From an uncultured Sutterella sp. (GTDB lineage: Bacteria > Pseudomonadota > Gammaproteobacteria > Burkholderiales > Burkholderiaceae_F), in assembly GCA_900544255.1 (NCBI GenBank), contig UQUM01000002.1, forward strand, positions 50,638-114,637: DNA of 64,000 bases, read 5' to 3'. The translations under genes were made by a program, and so were the position numbers. Shown here in pieces: positions 26,178-34,454 of the stretch. The notes beneath the pieces were generated by a model. It searched no databases. It had not been told where the DNA came from and saw only the letters and a program-made list of their open reading frames with translations. Every line of letters begins with the position of its first letter. Within the stretch, counting starts at the first letter, position 1.

Positions 26178-26812
26178 TTTTTGGCTTCCTTCGCCTGACG
26201 GTCGGCCTTCGCCTTGGCGCGGCGAGCCGCGCGCTTATCACGTTCCACGAGTTTCGCTTCGTACGCTTTCTTGTTTTCCGCTTCTCTGGCAACGCGGGCA
26301 GCGGCCTTCGCGCGTCGTTTCTCGATATCGGCCTGACGCTTGGCAACCCGGTCGCTCACGGGCTGCGGCTTCGCCTTCGTTTCCGCTTTCTTTGCGGACC
26401 TCTTCACCTGGGGGCCGGCCGCTTTTTTGGCTTCGCGCGCTTTCTGCTTCTCGCGTTCGATGCGGGCTTTATCTTCACGCACGACCTTCTTCGCCTGACT
26501 TTCCAACGTCAAGAGCCGCGCTTCCTGGCGCATCTTTGCCTGACGCACGTCTTCGCGGCAGCTGTTGGTGAAGAAATTTTCCTGGCAGCGTCGGTCGGCA
26601 TATTCCGCCTCATCCTTTAATTTGGCGCGCGCGGACTTTACGTCCGCGAGGAGCTGATCCGCCGCTTCGCGCGACATCAGCGCTCCTTCAGGGTAACGCT
26701 CCGTCAAGGTCTTGTCTTCAATCGCCTTCATATCGGGCGTAAACGCCGACGCTGAGACCGAGAGAAGTCCCAGCAAACCCAAAACTGCCGCACGCAAAAA
26801 CCGCTTCGTCAT
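26174..26812 (-). CDS. Exported Lys/Arg/Ala-rich coiled-coil protein, partner of the helicase gene
   Basis: A 212-residue protein with a signal peptide (MTKRFLRAAVLGLLGLLSV, cleavage near ASA-F). The mature part begins with FTPDMKAIEDKTLTERYPEG and contains two cysteines (DRRCQENFFTNSCRED), then becomes a long, very basic and Ala-rich coiled coil to the end. It is probably periplasmic. I chose the ATG at 26812 because of the signal peptide and a GGAA upstream; the frame stays open to 26878. The four-base overlap with the helicase start implies translational coupling, which is odd for a periplasmic and a cytoplasmic protein. I know of no established function. Confidence 0.75.
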   Translation of the reverse strand: MTKRFLRAAVLGLLGLLSVSASAFTPDMKAIEDKTLTERYPEGALMSREAADQLLADVKSARAKLKDEAEYADRRCQENFFTNSCREDVRQAKMRQEARLLTLESQAKKVVREDKARIEREKQKAREAKKAAGPQVKRSAKKAETKAKPQPVSDRVAKRQADIEKRRAKAAARVAREAENKKAYEAKLVERDKRAARRAKAKADRQAKEAKK

Positions 26813-26981
26813 GGAAAAATTCCGTCTAAAAATATGTCCGACGATTATACGAGAGTCGCGCTCTATCACCGAACGCAAAGTTTCGCAAAATACCGCTGCC
26901 TTTTCCCCTCTTCGGCGTATTTATCGTACGAAAGCTTGGGCGTAAACTTTCTGACATCCGACACTGAAATCCAAAGCTCCC

Positions 26982-28202
26982 ATGAAAGCCATCCAAACGC
27001 CCTGGCAGGTGACGCTTGCCATTCTCACCTTCAACACCGTGCTGATGAGCGCAAGCTACACGATGCTGATTCCCTTCCTGCCGATGTACCTCATCGAGGA
27101 ACTCGGAGTTGCTCAAAGCGACGTCAACTGGTGGAGCAGCATCATCTTCTCGGTGACGTTTCTGATTTCCGGAATCATGGCCCCCATCTGGGGCGCGATG
27201 GCGGACAAGAATTCCCGCAAACTGATGGCGCTGCGGGCAGCGACGTGTCTCGCGATCGTTTATTTCCTCGGGGGGCTTGTCTCCGGACCCTGGCAGCTTT
27301 TTTGGGTACGCGTGCTGCAGGGCTTTTCCGCGGGGCTGTGGCCCGCGACGCTTGCGATCATGAGCGCCCAGGCGCCGCACAACCGTTTGGGGTTTGCGAT
27401 GGGCGTCATGCAGGGAGGCCTCACTGCGGGCGGCGTCTTGGGACCCTTGGCAGGCGGCCTTCTGGCTGAATACTTCGGCATGCGCTCCACTTTCATGATT
27501 GCGGGAGCATCCTTGGCCTTCATCGCCGTCGTACTTGCGATCTTCGTCGCGGACAGCCGTCCGAACCCCGCCCAAAAAACGGCAACCGTTTCTCGTCCCG
27601 TTCGTCCCAATCCGCTGCGGCTTGCCGTCGTACAACGCATGCTTTTTGCGGCGGGCGTCGTGCAACTCACGATTTTGATGACGCAGCCCGTGCTGCCTCT
27701 TTACATCGCTGAACTGCAGCACTCAATGGACAAGATCGTTCTTGTATCCGGTATCGTCTTTTCAATCGTCGGGATTTCAGGGGTCATTGCCTCGCCCGCC
27801 TGGGGTATCCTGGGACAGGGCTGGGGGTTCCGTCCGGCACTTTACCTCGCACTCTTTTTAAGCGGCGTTTTCGGCGTCATTCAGGCTCTGCCGCATGACC
27901 TCACCTGGTTTACGGCATTGCGTTTCGTGGGCGGCATTGCCTTTGCCGGGATCTTCCCCGCCATCAACGCCGTGCTGACGCAGAGTACCGATCCCGCCGA
28001 CCGCGGGAAAGTCTTCGGGTACTCCTACGCCGCGCAGCAGTTCGGAAGCGTCGTGGGGCCGATACTCGGTGCGGCGCTCGCAACGTGGTTCAGCAATCAG
28101 GTATCCATTGCCGCTGCGGGAGCACTCTTATTCCCAGTGGTCGCCATCCTTTACTGGTTCCGTCCGAAGGCACCGACGGCTTCCGGAACGCCGCTCAATT
28201 GA
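26982..28202 (+). CDS. MFS drug/solute exporter (MdtG-like)
   Basis: A 406-residue major facilitator with about 12 helices. The conserved loop 2-3 motif is GAMADKNSRKLMALR, and the motif C region of antiporters is seen in GGVLGPLAGGLLAEYFG. The N-terminal pattern (LIPFLPMYLIEELGV, NWWSSIIFSVTFLISGIMAPIWG) is very similar to E. coli MdtG, so a proton-coupled drug exporter is likely. The substrate is unknown. Its stop codon abuts a truncated histidine-kinase fragment, and the last residues (KAPTASGTPLN) may be near a recombination junction. Confidence 0.88.
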   Translation: MKAIQTPWQVTLAILTFNTVLMSASYTMLIPFLPMYLIEELGVAQSDVNWWSSIIFSVTFLISGIMAPIWGAMADKNSRKLMALRAATCLAIVYFLGGLVSGPWQLFWVRVLQGFSAGLWPATLAIMSAQAPHNRLGFAMGVMQGGLTAGGVLGPLAGGLLAEYFGMRSTFMIAGASLAFIAVVLAIFVADSRPNPAQKTATVSRPVRPNPLRLAVVQRMLFAAGVVQLTILMTQPVLPLYIAELQHSMDKIVLVSGIVFSIVGISGVIASPAWGILGQGWGFRPALYLALFLSGVFGVIQALPHDLTWFTALRFVGGIAFAGIFPAINAVLTQSTDPADRGKVFGYSYAAQQFGSVVGPILGAALATWFSNQVSIAAAGALLFPVVAILYWFRPKAPTASGTPLN

Positions 28203-28737
28203 CCAGCCGGGCACCATTGCCATCACGAGCGAACGCGGCCGGGGAACGACCGTCACCGTCACCACACCACACCGGCGGGTGAAGTCACCGGAAACGGCAG
28301 CAGCGGCCTCCGCGCCGCACCCCCCGTTTTCCCTGGTGGGATCGCGTGTCCTTCTCACCGAAGACAATCCGCTCAACGCAGAAATCGCGCAGGCCGTGCT
28401 CAAAATGTCGAGTATCGACGTGGATGTCGTGCACGACGGCGAAGCATGCGTGCATACGATGGAAGTGATGCTTTCGGGCTACTATGCCGCCGTCCTCATG
28501 GACATCCAGACGCCGGTGATGGACGGCTACGAAGCGACGCGGCTTATCCGCTCCATGGAAGATTCGGAGAAAAACGGCATTCCCATCATCGCAATGACCG
28601 CCAACGCTTTCGCCGAAGACCGCGCCCAAGCGTTTGAAGTCGGAATGGACGATTTTCTGGCGGAACCCCTCGACTTTACGAAGGTCGCCGCCACCTTCAA
28701 GCTCGCCATCCTGCGGCGCCCGCACAGCTGCAAATAG
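28201..28737 (+). pseudogene. 5'-truncated hybrid histidine kinase (end of ATPase domain plus receiver domain)
   Basis: The frame starting at the MFS stop encodes GTIAITSERGRGTTVTVTTP, which is the last strand of a histidine-kinase HATPase domain, followed by a linker and a full receiver domain. The receiver has the acidic pair in LLTEDNPLN, the phospho-acceptor Asp in VLMDIQTPVMDGYEATR and the Thr in IIAMTANAFAED. The conserved Lys near its end is replaced by Glu (DDFLAEPLDF instead of the usual LxKP). No start codon or ribosome-binding site belongs to the fragment, and the sensor, dimerisation and most of the ATPase domain are missing. I call it a remnant. Confidence 0.8.
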
Positions 28738-28769
28738 TTTTACGGGCGGCTTCGTCTGACACTTCGGCT

Positions 28770-29762
28770 TCAGGAGTCTCCGCCGTCTTTTTTCACAGAC
28801 GAAGGCCCTGCGTCCGGCACATCGCTGAATCCCCATTTGCGTTTCATTTCGTCGCCGGGCGACAGCACCTGAAGGGCCGTATTGATAAACACACGAACGG
28901 CATGCGAAAGATAACGGCCCCGCTTCCAGGCCAGCGACACCTGATTTTCAGGCAGTGATCCGCCCAACGAGTATAAAGGCACATTCTTTGCCAAACAATC
29001 GTCAGCAATGGTTGACGGGATCAGAGCGCCTCCCACGCCCGTCGCCACAAGCGCCGGCACAGTAAGAATCGACAGGGTCTCAAGCGCCACAGGTAAATTC
29101 ACGTGAAATTTTTCACAGAGTCGCTCGTAGTAGTCATGAAAAATCTGCCCCCGGTGCATAATAATGAAAGGTGTGGCATCCAACGCCCGGAAATCAATTT
29201 CCGGAAAAGGTGCTTTATTCCTTGTCGGATGCGCCTTCACATACGGATGACGGGCGGGCAACCCTACCAGTACCGTTTCCGAATACACCGGACACGTTTC
29301 CAACGCCGGCGGCGCCATCTCCGTAATGACAAAGGCACAATCTACCGCCCCCTTCACGGCTAAATCGGCAATCTGCTCCGTCGTCCCTTCTTCGATTTTC
29401 ACCATGACGTCAGGGTATTTCGTTTTAAAAGCACTCAATACCGGGTTAAGAATCGTTGCCGTACGGTAGGCCGTGGAACCAATGCGAATCTCCCCGATTT
29501 TCAGCCGACGCCGATCGGCAAAAAACTGGCGACACTCTCGGTCAATCCGTGCAATCTGACGTTGAGACTCCAAAAGTTTTTCACCTTCTTGAGTTAACTG
29601 CCACGGTGTCTGTGAGCGATCAAAAATCTCAATCTCGTATTCCGTCTCCAGGCGCTTGACGTATTGGCTCAATGCCGGCTGCGACAGAAAGAGACGGCGA
29701 CTCGCCGCAGCAATGGATCCGGTTTCCAAAATGGCTTCCAGATGTTTAAGGATGTTGTTCAT
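28770..29762 (-). CDS. LysR-family transcriptional regulator of the amidohydrolase cassette
   Basis: A 330-residue LysR regulator. The N-terminal winged helix is clear (GSIAAASRRLFLSQPALSQYVKRLE), followed by the linker helix and a substrate-binding domain with two alpha/beta lobes. I place the start at the ATG at 29762, which has AGGTG upstream; an ATG at 29801 would add 13 residues and run into the palindrome. It is divergent from the amidohydrolase-DcuC pair, and the 180-base gap contains a palindrome and a promoter, so it very likely regulates those genes in response to the transported or hydrolysed compound. Confidence 0.9.
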   Translation of the reverse strand: MNNILKHLEAILETGSIAAASRRLFLSQPALSQYVKRLETEYEIEIFDRSQTPWQLTQEGEKLLESQRQIARIDRECRQFFADRRRLKIGEIRIGSTAYRTATILNPVLSAFKTKYPDVMVKIEEGTTEQIADLAVKGAVDCAFVITEMAPPALETCPVYSETVLVGLPARHPYVKAHPTRNKAPFPEIDFRALDATPFIIMHRGQIFHDYYERLCEKFHVNLPVALETLSILTVPALVATGVGGALIPSTIADDCLAKNVPLYSLGGSLPENQVSLAWKRGRYLSHAVRVFINTALQVLSPGDEMKRKWGFSDVPDAGPSSVKKDGGDS

Positions 29763-29790
29763 AGGGCGCACCTGTATAACTTTTGTGTTA

Positions 29791-29811
29791 ATTATTTTCA
29801 ATAAAAATAAT
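29791..29811. promoter_or_regulatory. Palindrome, probable LysR operator
   Basis: ATTATTTT-CAATA-AAAATAAT forms perfect eight-base arms around a five-base centre, ending three bases before the -35 box of the amidohydrolase promoter. The position and the AT-rich interrupted palindrome fit a LysR activation site. Confidence 0.6.
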
Positions 29812-29813
29812 AT

Positions 29814-29842
29814 TTGTCAAATACCATCACAGTTTCTACAAT
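29814..29842 (+). promoter_or_regulatory. Sigma-70 promoter of the amidohydrolase-DcuC operon
   Basis: TTGTCA (29814-29819) and TACAAT (29837-29842) are separated by exactly 17 bases; each matches five of six consensus positions. The start codon follows about 100 bases downstream, behind an AAAGGAGAG ribosome-binding site. Confidence 0.7.
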
Positions 29843-29942
29843 GAATTTCGTCTTGTATGGGCCCCAGACAATCATTTTTTCCAACCGGTTTCCACTCGAA
29901 AGCATCGAGTGAATCCGCCCCCCAAAGGAGAGAATTTTTTCC

Positions 29943-31352
29943 ATGCTAGACCTCATCATCCGAAACGGTCGGGTTGTTGACGGGAAAAACCACCTCAATG
30001 CCGTAACCGATCTTGCCGTAAAAGACGGAAAAATCGTATCCGTCGGCTCAATCACCGAATCAGCCGCTCAGGAAGTTGATGCCTCCGGCCTGCTCGTCAT
30101 CCCCGGAGTTATTGACAGCCATATGCATGCATCTTCGTGGCTGGCCGGCCCCATGAGTTTTCGTATGTTGGCCGCCGCCGGTGTCACCACTGCCATGGAG
30201 ATGGCCGGCCCGCTTGAATGTGTCAAAAACTACCTTCGTCATGACGGTGCGGGACTCAACATCGCTTGTCTTGAATACCTTCGTCCGGGCGAAAACCTCC
30301 CTGACAACCATCCGACAACCGATACTCTGGATCGTCTCATCACCGACGCCCTAGCGCGCGGTGCATTCGGCGTCAAGTTGTTGGGCGGCCATTACCCGAT
30401 GACCCCCGAAGCGGAAGCGAGACTATTGCACCGCACCGCCGAACGAGGCGTGTGGTTTGCGGTGCATGCCGGTTCAACCGAACACGGCTCCAACATCGAA
30501 GGTATGCGGGAAATTATTGAGCTCGCTGACGGTACGCCTTTTCACCTCTGCCACATCAATGCGTACTGCCGCGGCAGCGTCCGTCCCGTAGAAGAAGAAA
30601 TTGCCGAGGCAACCGCGCTCTTGGAATCCCACCCTGAAATCGACACCGAAAGTTATTTGTCGCCCGTCAACGGCTGCTCAGGCAAATGCGTCAACGGTGT
30701 TCCTGAAAGCCGGGTCACCTGCAACTGCCTTAAATCCGGCGGCTACAGCGTGGATGCCAACGGTGTTCGTTCAGCACTTCTCGCCGGGTATGCTCAAGCA
30801 CAAAAGACGGAAAACGGTGTCGTCGTGCTCGCAGACCGAGATGAAAGCGTCGCCATCTGGGAAGCGCACCAGTCGGACGTCCCCATCAGTTTCCACGTCA
30901 ACCCTGCCCTATCGCGCTTTTATTTTGCCGCTCGGAAACGCTCCAAAAAACACTTCCTTGTTGACAGCTTCTGCACGGACGGCGGCGGCATTCCTCGCAA
31001 TGTCATCATTGAAAACGGTCTCTCACTCGTGAAATTCGGAGCCATCACCCTGGAAGAATTCGTTCTTAAATCGAGCTGGGCCGCTGCCCGACTGATGGGA
31101 CTTGACACCAAGGGACACTTCACCCCCGGAGCCGATGCCGACATCACCGTGGTTGACTACGCTGCCCAGCAGGCGGTGCACAGCTTTGTCGCCGGCCGCC
31201 CTATTCTCTTTAACCGCAAAGTCGTCGGTTCCGGCGGCACTCTTATTACCACTCCCAGCGGCGCAAACGCTGCCCGCGAAGCCGGACTCGGCGTACGCAC
31301 CGTGGATATGTCCTCGGTCTTCAGCTACCGACTCCAACGCTTTCACGCCTGA
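29943..31352 (+). CDS. Amidohydrolase-superfamily enzyme (N-acyl amino acid deacylase/dihydroorotase-like)
   Basis: A 469-residue metal-dependent hydrolase. The N-terminal beta-sandwich (LDLIIRNGRVVDG) leads to the HxH motif IDSHMH (His60, His62). Lys145 in FGVKLLGGH fits the carboxylated bridging lysine; His175 (WFAVHAG) and His204 (HLCHIN) are the next two ligands, and Asp346 (SFCTDGGG) the last, giving a complete binuclear site. Four cysteines cluster at 245-262. The enzyme probably cleaves an amide, N-acyl or carbamoyl bond in the cytoplasm. It is followed after 18 bases by a C4-dicarboxylate carrier, so the substrate could be an N-acylated or cyclic derivative of aspartate or a similar acid; this is inference. 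Confidence 0.85.
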   Translation: MLDLIIRNGRVVDGKNHLNAVTDLAVKDGKIVSVGSITESAAQEVDASGLLVIPGVIDSHMHASSWLAGPMSFRMLAAAGVTTAMEMAGPLECVKNYLRHDGAGLNIACLEYLRPGENLPDNHPTTDTLDRLITDALARGAFGVKLLGGHYPMTPEAEARLLHRTAERGVWFAVHAGSTEHGSNIEGMREIIELADGTPFHLCHINAYCRGSVRPVEEEIAEATALLESHPEIDTESYLSPVNGCSGKCVNGVPESRVTCNCLKSGGYSVDANGVRSALLAGYAQAQKTENGVVVLADRDESVAIWEAHQSDVPISFHVNPALSRFYFAARKRSKKHFLVDSFCTDGGGIPRNVIIENGLSLVKFGAITLEEFVLKSSWAAARLMGLDTKGHFTPGADADITVVDYAAQQAVHSFVAGRPILFNRKVVGSGGTLITTPSGANAAREAGLGVRTVDMSSVFSYRLQRFHA

Positions 31353-31370
31353 CCCCTTAAGGAGACATTC

Positions 31371-32696
31371 ATGATCTGGCTCGGCATTGCCATTGTCCTC
31401 GGGACATTCTGGCTTATTTACAAAAATTACGAAGCACGGCTCGTGCTCTTTCTTTCCGGCATAGCCATGACGTTGCTCGGCATCAGTCTCGGCGGCTCTT
31501 CCGTTGGATTTTCCGAGGCCGTCAACGCCTTTGTAAAACAACTCGTCAACGGCGGTCTTGTTCCGACTTACACAACGGTGATGGGCTTTGGTTACGTCAT
31601 GAGTTTCACCAAATGCTCCGATCATCTCGTGAACGCATTGGTGAGGCCTTTGTCCAAAGTTCCGCTTCTCGTGATTCCGGGCGCAGTCATCATTACCTGG
31701 GTTCTCAATATCGTGCTGCCGTCTGCCGTCGGTATTGCGGCTGCCGTCGGGGTGCTGCTCATTCCTGCGCTGATTGCCCTTAAAGTGCGGCCCGTCATGG
31801 CTGCGGCGGCCGTCTTTCTCGGTACTTGGGGTTCCGTGGCAAGTCCCGGACTGATGTTCAACCCTCAAGTGGCGGATCTTGCTTTCAAAGCCGGTGAAAT
31901 TGCGGCTCCCGACGCCATGATCGTCATCATGGCGGAATTCCTCCCGGCCTTTGCCGGTGCAGTACTCAGTGCCGTCATTCTCGCGATTTTGGCACTTTTC
32001 ATGAAAGAAGGCGTCGGCAGCCAAACCGAAGTGGCCGCCTCTGCTCAAACAAAATCGACGGAAGTACTGAAAATCAACTATCTTTATGCTTTGGTTCCGA
32101 TTCTTCCGCTTTTCTTACTGGTTATTGCTTCGCCTCAGATCGGCTGGCTGCCCAACAAAGTCTTCACGGTTCCCTGCTGTATGCTGATCGGTACCGGAGT
32201 CGGTCTTATCATCGGCGTCATCAATCACATGAAAGCCGGCGATGTCTCCAAGAAATTCTGCCGAGGCTGCGGTGATGCTTTCTGCGACGTGGCCTGTCTG
32301 ATCGGTGCTGCCGCCGTTTTTGCTTCCGGGATGAAATCCATCGGCCTCACGGGGGCACTCGTTGATGCCATGAAAGGTTCACAATCCATCGCCATGGCTT
32401 CCGCCGTCATTGGTCCTTGGCTTATGGCCATTGTCTGCGGTTCCGGCAATGCAGCAGCACTGGCCTTCAATGAAGTCATTACTCCACATGCGGCTGATTT
32501 CGGCATGACGGTGCTGCAGTTAGGGGCCGTCGCCCAGGTTGCCGCTGGACTCGGCCGCACCATCTCGCCGGTAGCGGGCGGCGTCATTGTGATTGCCAGC
32601 ATTGCCGGCGTCAATCCCATCGATATCTGCAAACGCACTTTCATTCCCGTGTGTCTGGCGCTGGCAGTATTTACAGCCGGTATGTACCTCTTCTAA
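31371..32696 (+). CDS. DcuC-family anaerobic C4-dicarboxylate carrier
   Basis: A 441-residue membrane protein with about 12 hydrophobic segments and a good AAGGAG ribosome-binding site. Family landmarks are YKNYEARLVLFLSG at the start, KCSDHLVNALVRPLSKVP, VLNIVLPSAVGIAAAVGVLL and FLGTWGSVASPGLMFNPQ. E. coli DcuC exchanges or exports succinate and aspartate under anaerobic conditions. Being in an operon with a hydrolase and under a LysR regulator, this copy may import the hydrolase substrate instead. A terminator follows. Confidence 0.88.
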   Translation: MIWLGIAIVLGTFWLIYKNYEARLVLFLSGIAMTLLGISLGGSSVGFSEAVNAFVKQLVNGGLVPTYTTVMGFGYVMSFTKCSDHLVNALVRPLSKVPLLVIPGAVIITWVLNIVLPSAVGIAAAVGVLLIPALIALKVRPVMAAAAVFLGTWGSVASPGLMFNPQVADLAFKAGEIAAPDAMIVIMAEFLPAFAGAVLSAVILAILALFMKEGVGSQTEVAASAQTKSTEVLKINYLYALVPILPLFLLVIASPQIGWLPNKVFTVPCCMLIGTGVGLIIGVINHMKAGDVSKKFCRGCGDAFCDVACLIGAAAVFASGMKSIGLTGALVDAMKGSQSIAMASAVIGPWLMAIVCGSGNAAALAFNEVITPHAADFGMTVLQLGAVAQVAAGLGRTISPVAGGVIVIASIAGVNPIDICKRTFIPVCLALAVFTAGMYLF

Positions 32697-32747
32697 GGAA
32701 ACAACTTTCCCGGCCACAGTGATTTCTTACTCAGAATTCTCTGGAGT

Positions 32748-32786
32748 TTTTCCCCGCCGTCACCGACAGCGGGGATTTTTTATAAC
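32748..32786. terminator. Terminator between dcuC-like gene and metQ
   Basis: Stem TCCCCGC / GCGGGGA with an 11-base loop, flanked by TTTTT on both sides, at the convergent boundary. Confidence 0.75.
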
Positions 32787-32838
32787 GGTGATTGACCGCA
32801 AACGACAGAACACCCGTCGTGTGAAAGCCGTCAGTTCA

Positions 32839-33642
32839 TTACCACGCAGCCTTCACCGCCCCGTTGAAGGTCTTTTCGATAAAGGCCTTCACTTCCGGGG
32901 ACTGATACGCCTTCACAAAGGCCTGCACATTCTTCGCCTCCGCGTTGTCCGGGCGCGCCGCGATCACCATCAGCGCGAAGGGCGCTTTGCGGGACTCAAA
33001 ATAAAAGCCCTGCTTCTCAGGCGACAACTTGCCGCTGATCGCGTAATTCATCGGCACGCAGGCAACGTCCACGTCTTCCAAGCTTCGCGGCAGCTGTGCC
33101 GCTTCCAATTCCACCACTTTGACGGCCTTGGGGTTCGCGGTGATGTCCGCCACCGTCGCCGTCGTTCCCGTCACACCGGGCTTCAAATCGATGAGCCCCG
33201 CCGCCTTTAAGAGTACCAGAGCACGCCCGCCGTTCGTGGGATCGTTGGGAATCGCGATCTTGGCGCCTTCAGGCACCGCTTCAAGCGACTTCACCGTGTC
33301 GGAATAGAGTCCCATCGGCTGCACCACGGCGTCCGCAACCTTCACGAGATTCGTATTCTGATTCTTGTTGAAGTTCTTGAGGAACGGCTCGTGCTGGTAG
33401 ACGTTCACGTCGAGCGCTTTGTCCGCCAAGGCGCGGTTGGGCGAAATGTAGTCCGTGAATTCCACGACCTTCACTTTAAGACCCGACTTCTCCGCCACCT
33501 TGGCAGCTTCCGACACAATGGCGGCGTGAGGCCCCACCGTAGCGCCCACCTTCAATTCCTGCGGGGCTTTATCCCCGCAACCCGCCAAGACCAGAGACAC
33601 TGCGGCCGCAACGGCCGCCGACACAAACTGACGACGATTCAT
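32839..33642 (-). CDS. metQ: MetQ-type substrate-binding lipoprotein of a methionine ABC importer
   Basis: A 267-residue NlpA-family lipoprotein (E. coli MetQ 271). The signal peptide ends in the lipobox SLVLAGC, so the mature protein is lipid-anchored. Landmarks are LKVGATVGPHAAI, DYISPNRALADKALDVNVYQHEPFL, IPNDPTNGGRALVLL and PMNYAISGKL. The frame is open to 33765, but the lipobox and a GGAG upstream fix the start at 33642. The permease and ATPase genes metI and metN are not next to it. A strong hairpin lies upstream in the leader, but I recognise no methionine riboswitch. Confidence 0.9.
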   Translation of the reverse strand: MNRRQFVSAAVAAAVSLVLAGCGDKAPQELKVGATVGPHAAIVSEAAKVAEKSGLKVKVVEFTDYISPNRALADKALDVNVYQHEPFLKNFNKNQNTNLVKVADAVVQPMGLYSDTVKSLEAVPEGAKIAIPNDPTNGGRALVLLKAAGLIDLKPGVTGTTATVADITANPKAVKVVELEAAQLPRSLEDVDVACVPMNYAISGKLSPEKQGFYFESRKAPFALMVIAARPDNAEAKNVQAFVKAYQSPEVKAFIEKTFNGAVKAAW

Positions 33643-33965
33643 TTGGAAACTCCGAAAACGAAAGAAACTGAGACAAGACCGACGTACGAAGCCGTCGGTA
33701 AAAAGGATTGAGCCCGGGGACTCGTCACATTCGGCGATGCATTCGTCCGCAGCAACACGCTTCACAGACTGGGAGTCTGCGGCAAGCGGTTGAAAGAAAG
33801 GCAGCGAACGTCATGATGCGAATAATCCGAAAAAAGAAAAACACACCGCCCGTGGCGCGGCTTCGGAATGGATCGTACTCAGCTTTTTCAGCCTTCGTTC
33901 GGAAATCAAACGCTCCGCTGCGGTATTACCTGCGCGGCTACGGCGAACTACCGCCCGCGTCTCCG

Positions 33966-34142
33966 TCAAAACGGCACGTCAACGTCCCAAAAATCACCGT
34001 CACGTTGCCGCTTCGATGCTTTCTTCGCTGCAGGTCGCGTCTTTCCCGTCGTTTTTCGCAGATATCCCATAGCCATGCCTTCACGGGTGTCTTCCACCGT
34101 TCCGTCGGGCTCGGGAGGTCAAAGTTCGGGATTGAGGGTCAT
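33966..34142 (-). pseudogene. Possible small gene with an in-frame TGA at codon 8
   Basis: The minus strand from the ATG at 34142 reads MTLNPEL, a TGA, then PPEPDGTVEDTREG and on to DGDFWDVDVPF and TGA. Replacing the internal TGA by TGG would give a continuous 58-residue hydrophilic protein with a basic centre and acidic tail. A shorter translation could begin at the internal ATG preceded by GAAGG. The composition looks protein-like but the codon third positions are less GC-rich than neighbouring genes, so chance is not excluded. Confidence 0.25.
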
Positions 34143-34166
34143 GGTATCAGCCGGATCGGCAGATAC

Positions 34167-34200
34167 AAAAAAATCCCGCGGGCATTACCCAACAGGATTC
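34167..34200 (-). terminator. Terminator of the tRNA-Leu/tRNA-Gln transcript
   Basis: On the minus strand AATCCTG...CGGGATT is followed by a run of seven T, just after tRNA-Gln. One G-T pair is present in the stem. Confidence 0.7.
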
Positions 34201-34213
34201 TTTCGGGAGGACT

Positions 34214-34290
34214 TGGCAGGGGTAGTAGGATTCGAACCTACGAGTGGCGGATTCAGAATCCGCTGCCTTAACCGGACTTGGCGATACCCC
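34214..34290 (-). tRNA. tRNA-Gln (anticodon CTG)
   Basis: A 77-base tRNA with acceptor GGGGTA/TACCCC, encoded CCA, anticodon loop TTCTGAA (anticodon CTG) and T-loop GTTCGAATC. It follows tRNA-Leu by 10 bases on the same strand. Confidence 0.93.
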
Positions 34291-34300
34291 AGTCCTGATA

Positions 34301-34386
34301 TGGTGCGGTCGGAGAGACTCGAACTCTCATGGCTCTCACCACAGCCACCTCAAGGCTGCGCGTCTACCAATTTCGCCACGACCGCA
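34301..34386 (-). tRNA. tRNA-Leu (anticodon GAG)
   Basis: An 86-base class II tRNA with acceptor TGCGGTC/GACCGCA, encoded CCA, anticodon loop TTGAGGT (anticodon GAG), a long variable arm and T-loop GTTCGAGTC. It follows secG on the same strand. Confidence 0.93.
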
Positions 34387-34454
34387 TCGGGCACTTCAAA
34401 TTTTAACCTTCGCAGGCGCTGCAGAGACCTGCCTCATCTGCGAAGGTGCGCATT

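Larger units (their letters stand above)
33643..34213. other. Long intergenic region upstream of metQ and downstream of the tRNA pair
   Basis: This 571-base region carries the metQ leader, including the strong hairpin ACCGACG-GCTTCGTA-CGTCGGT (about 33678-33699) roughly 36 bases before the metQ start. At 33966-34142 the minus strand holds a possible small gene broken by a stop (separate entry). At 34167-34200 is the terminator of the tRNA pair. Longer open frames on the plus strand overlap the tRNA genes and look spurious. I see no known riboswitch. Confidence 0.5.

Noticed and set aside
33643..33840. A SAM or methionine riboswitch upstream of metQ
   Set aside because: Only a simple strong hairpin is visible; none of the conserved cores of the SAM families I know can be matched.
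34119..34121. Selenocysteine codon in the small frame at 33966-34142
   Set aside because: No suitable stem-loop follows the TGA and the frame itself is doubtful; a nonsense change or chance is simpler.
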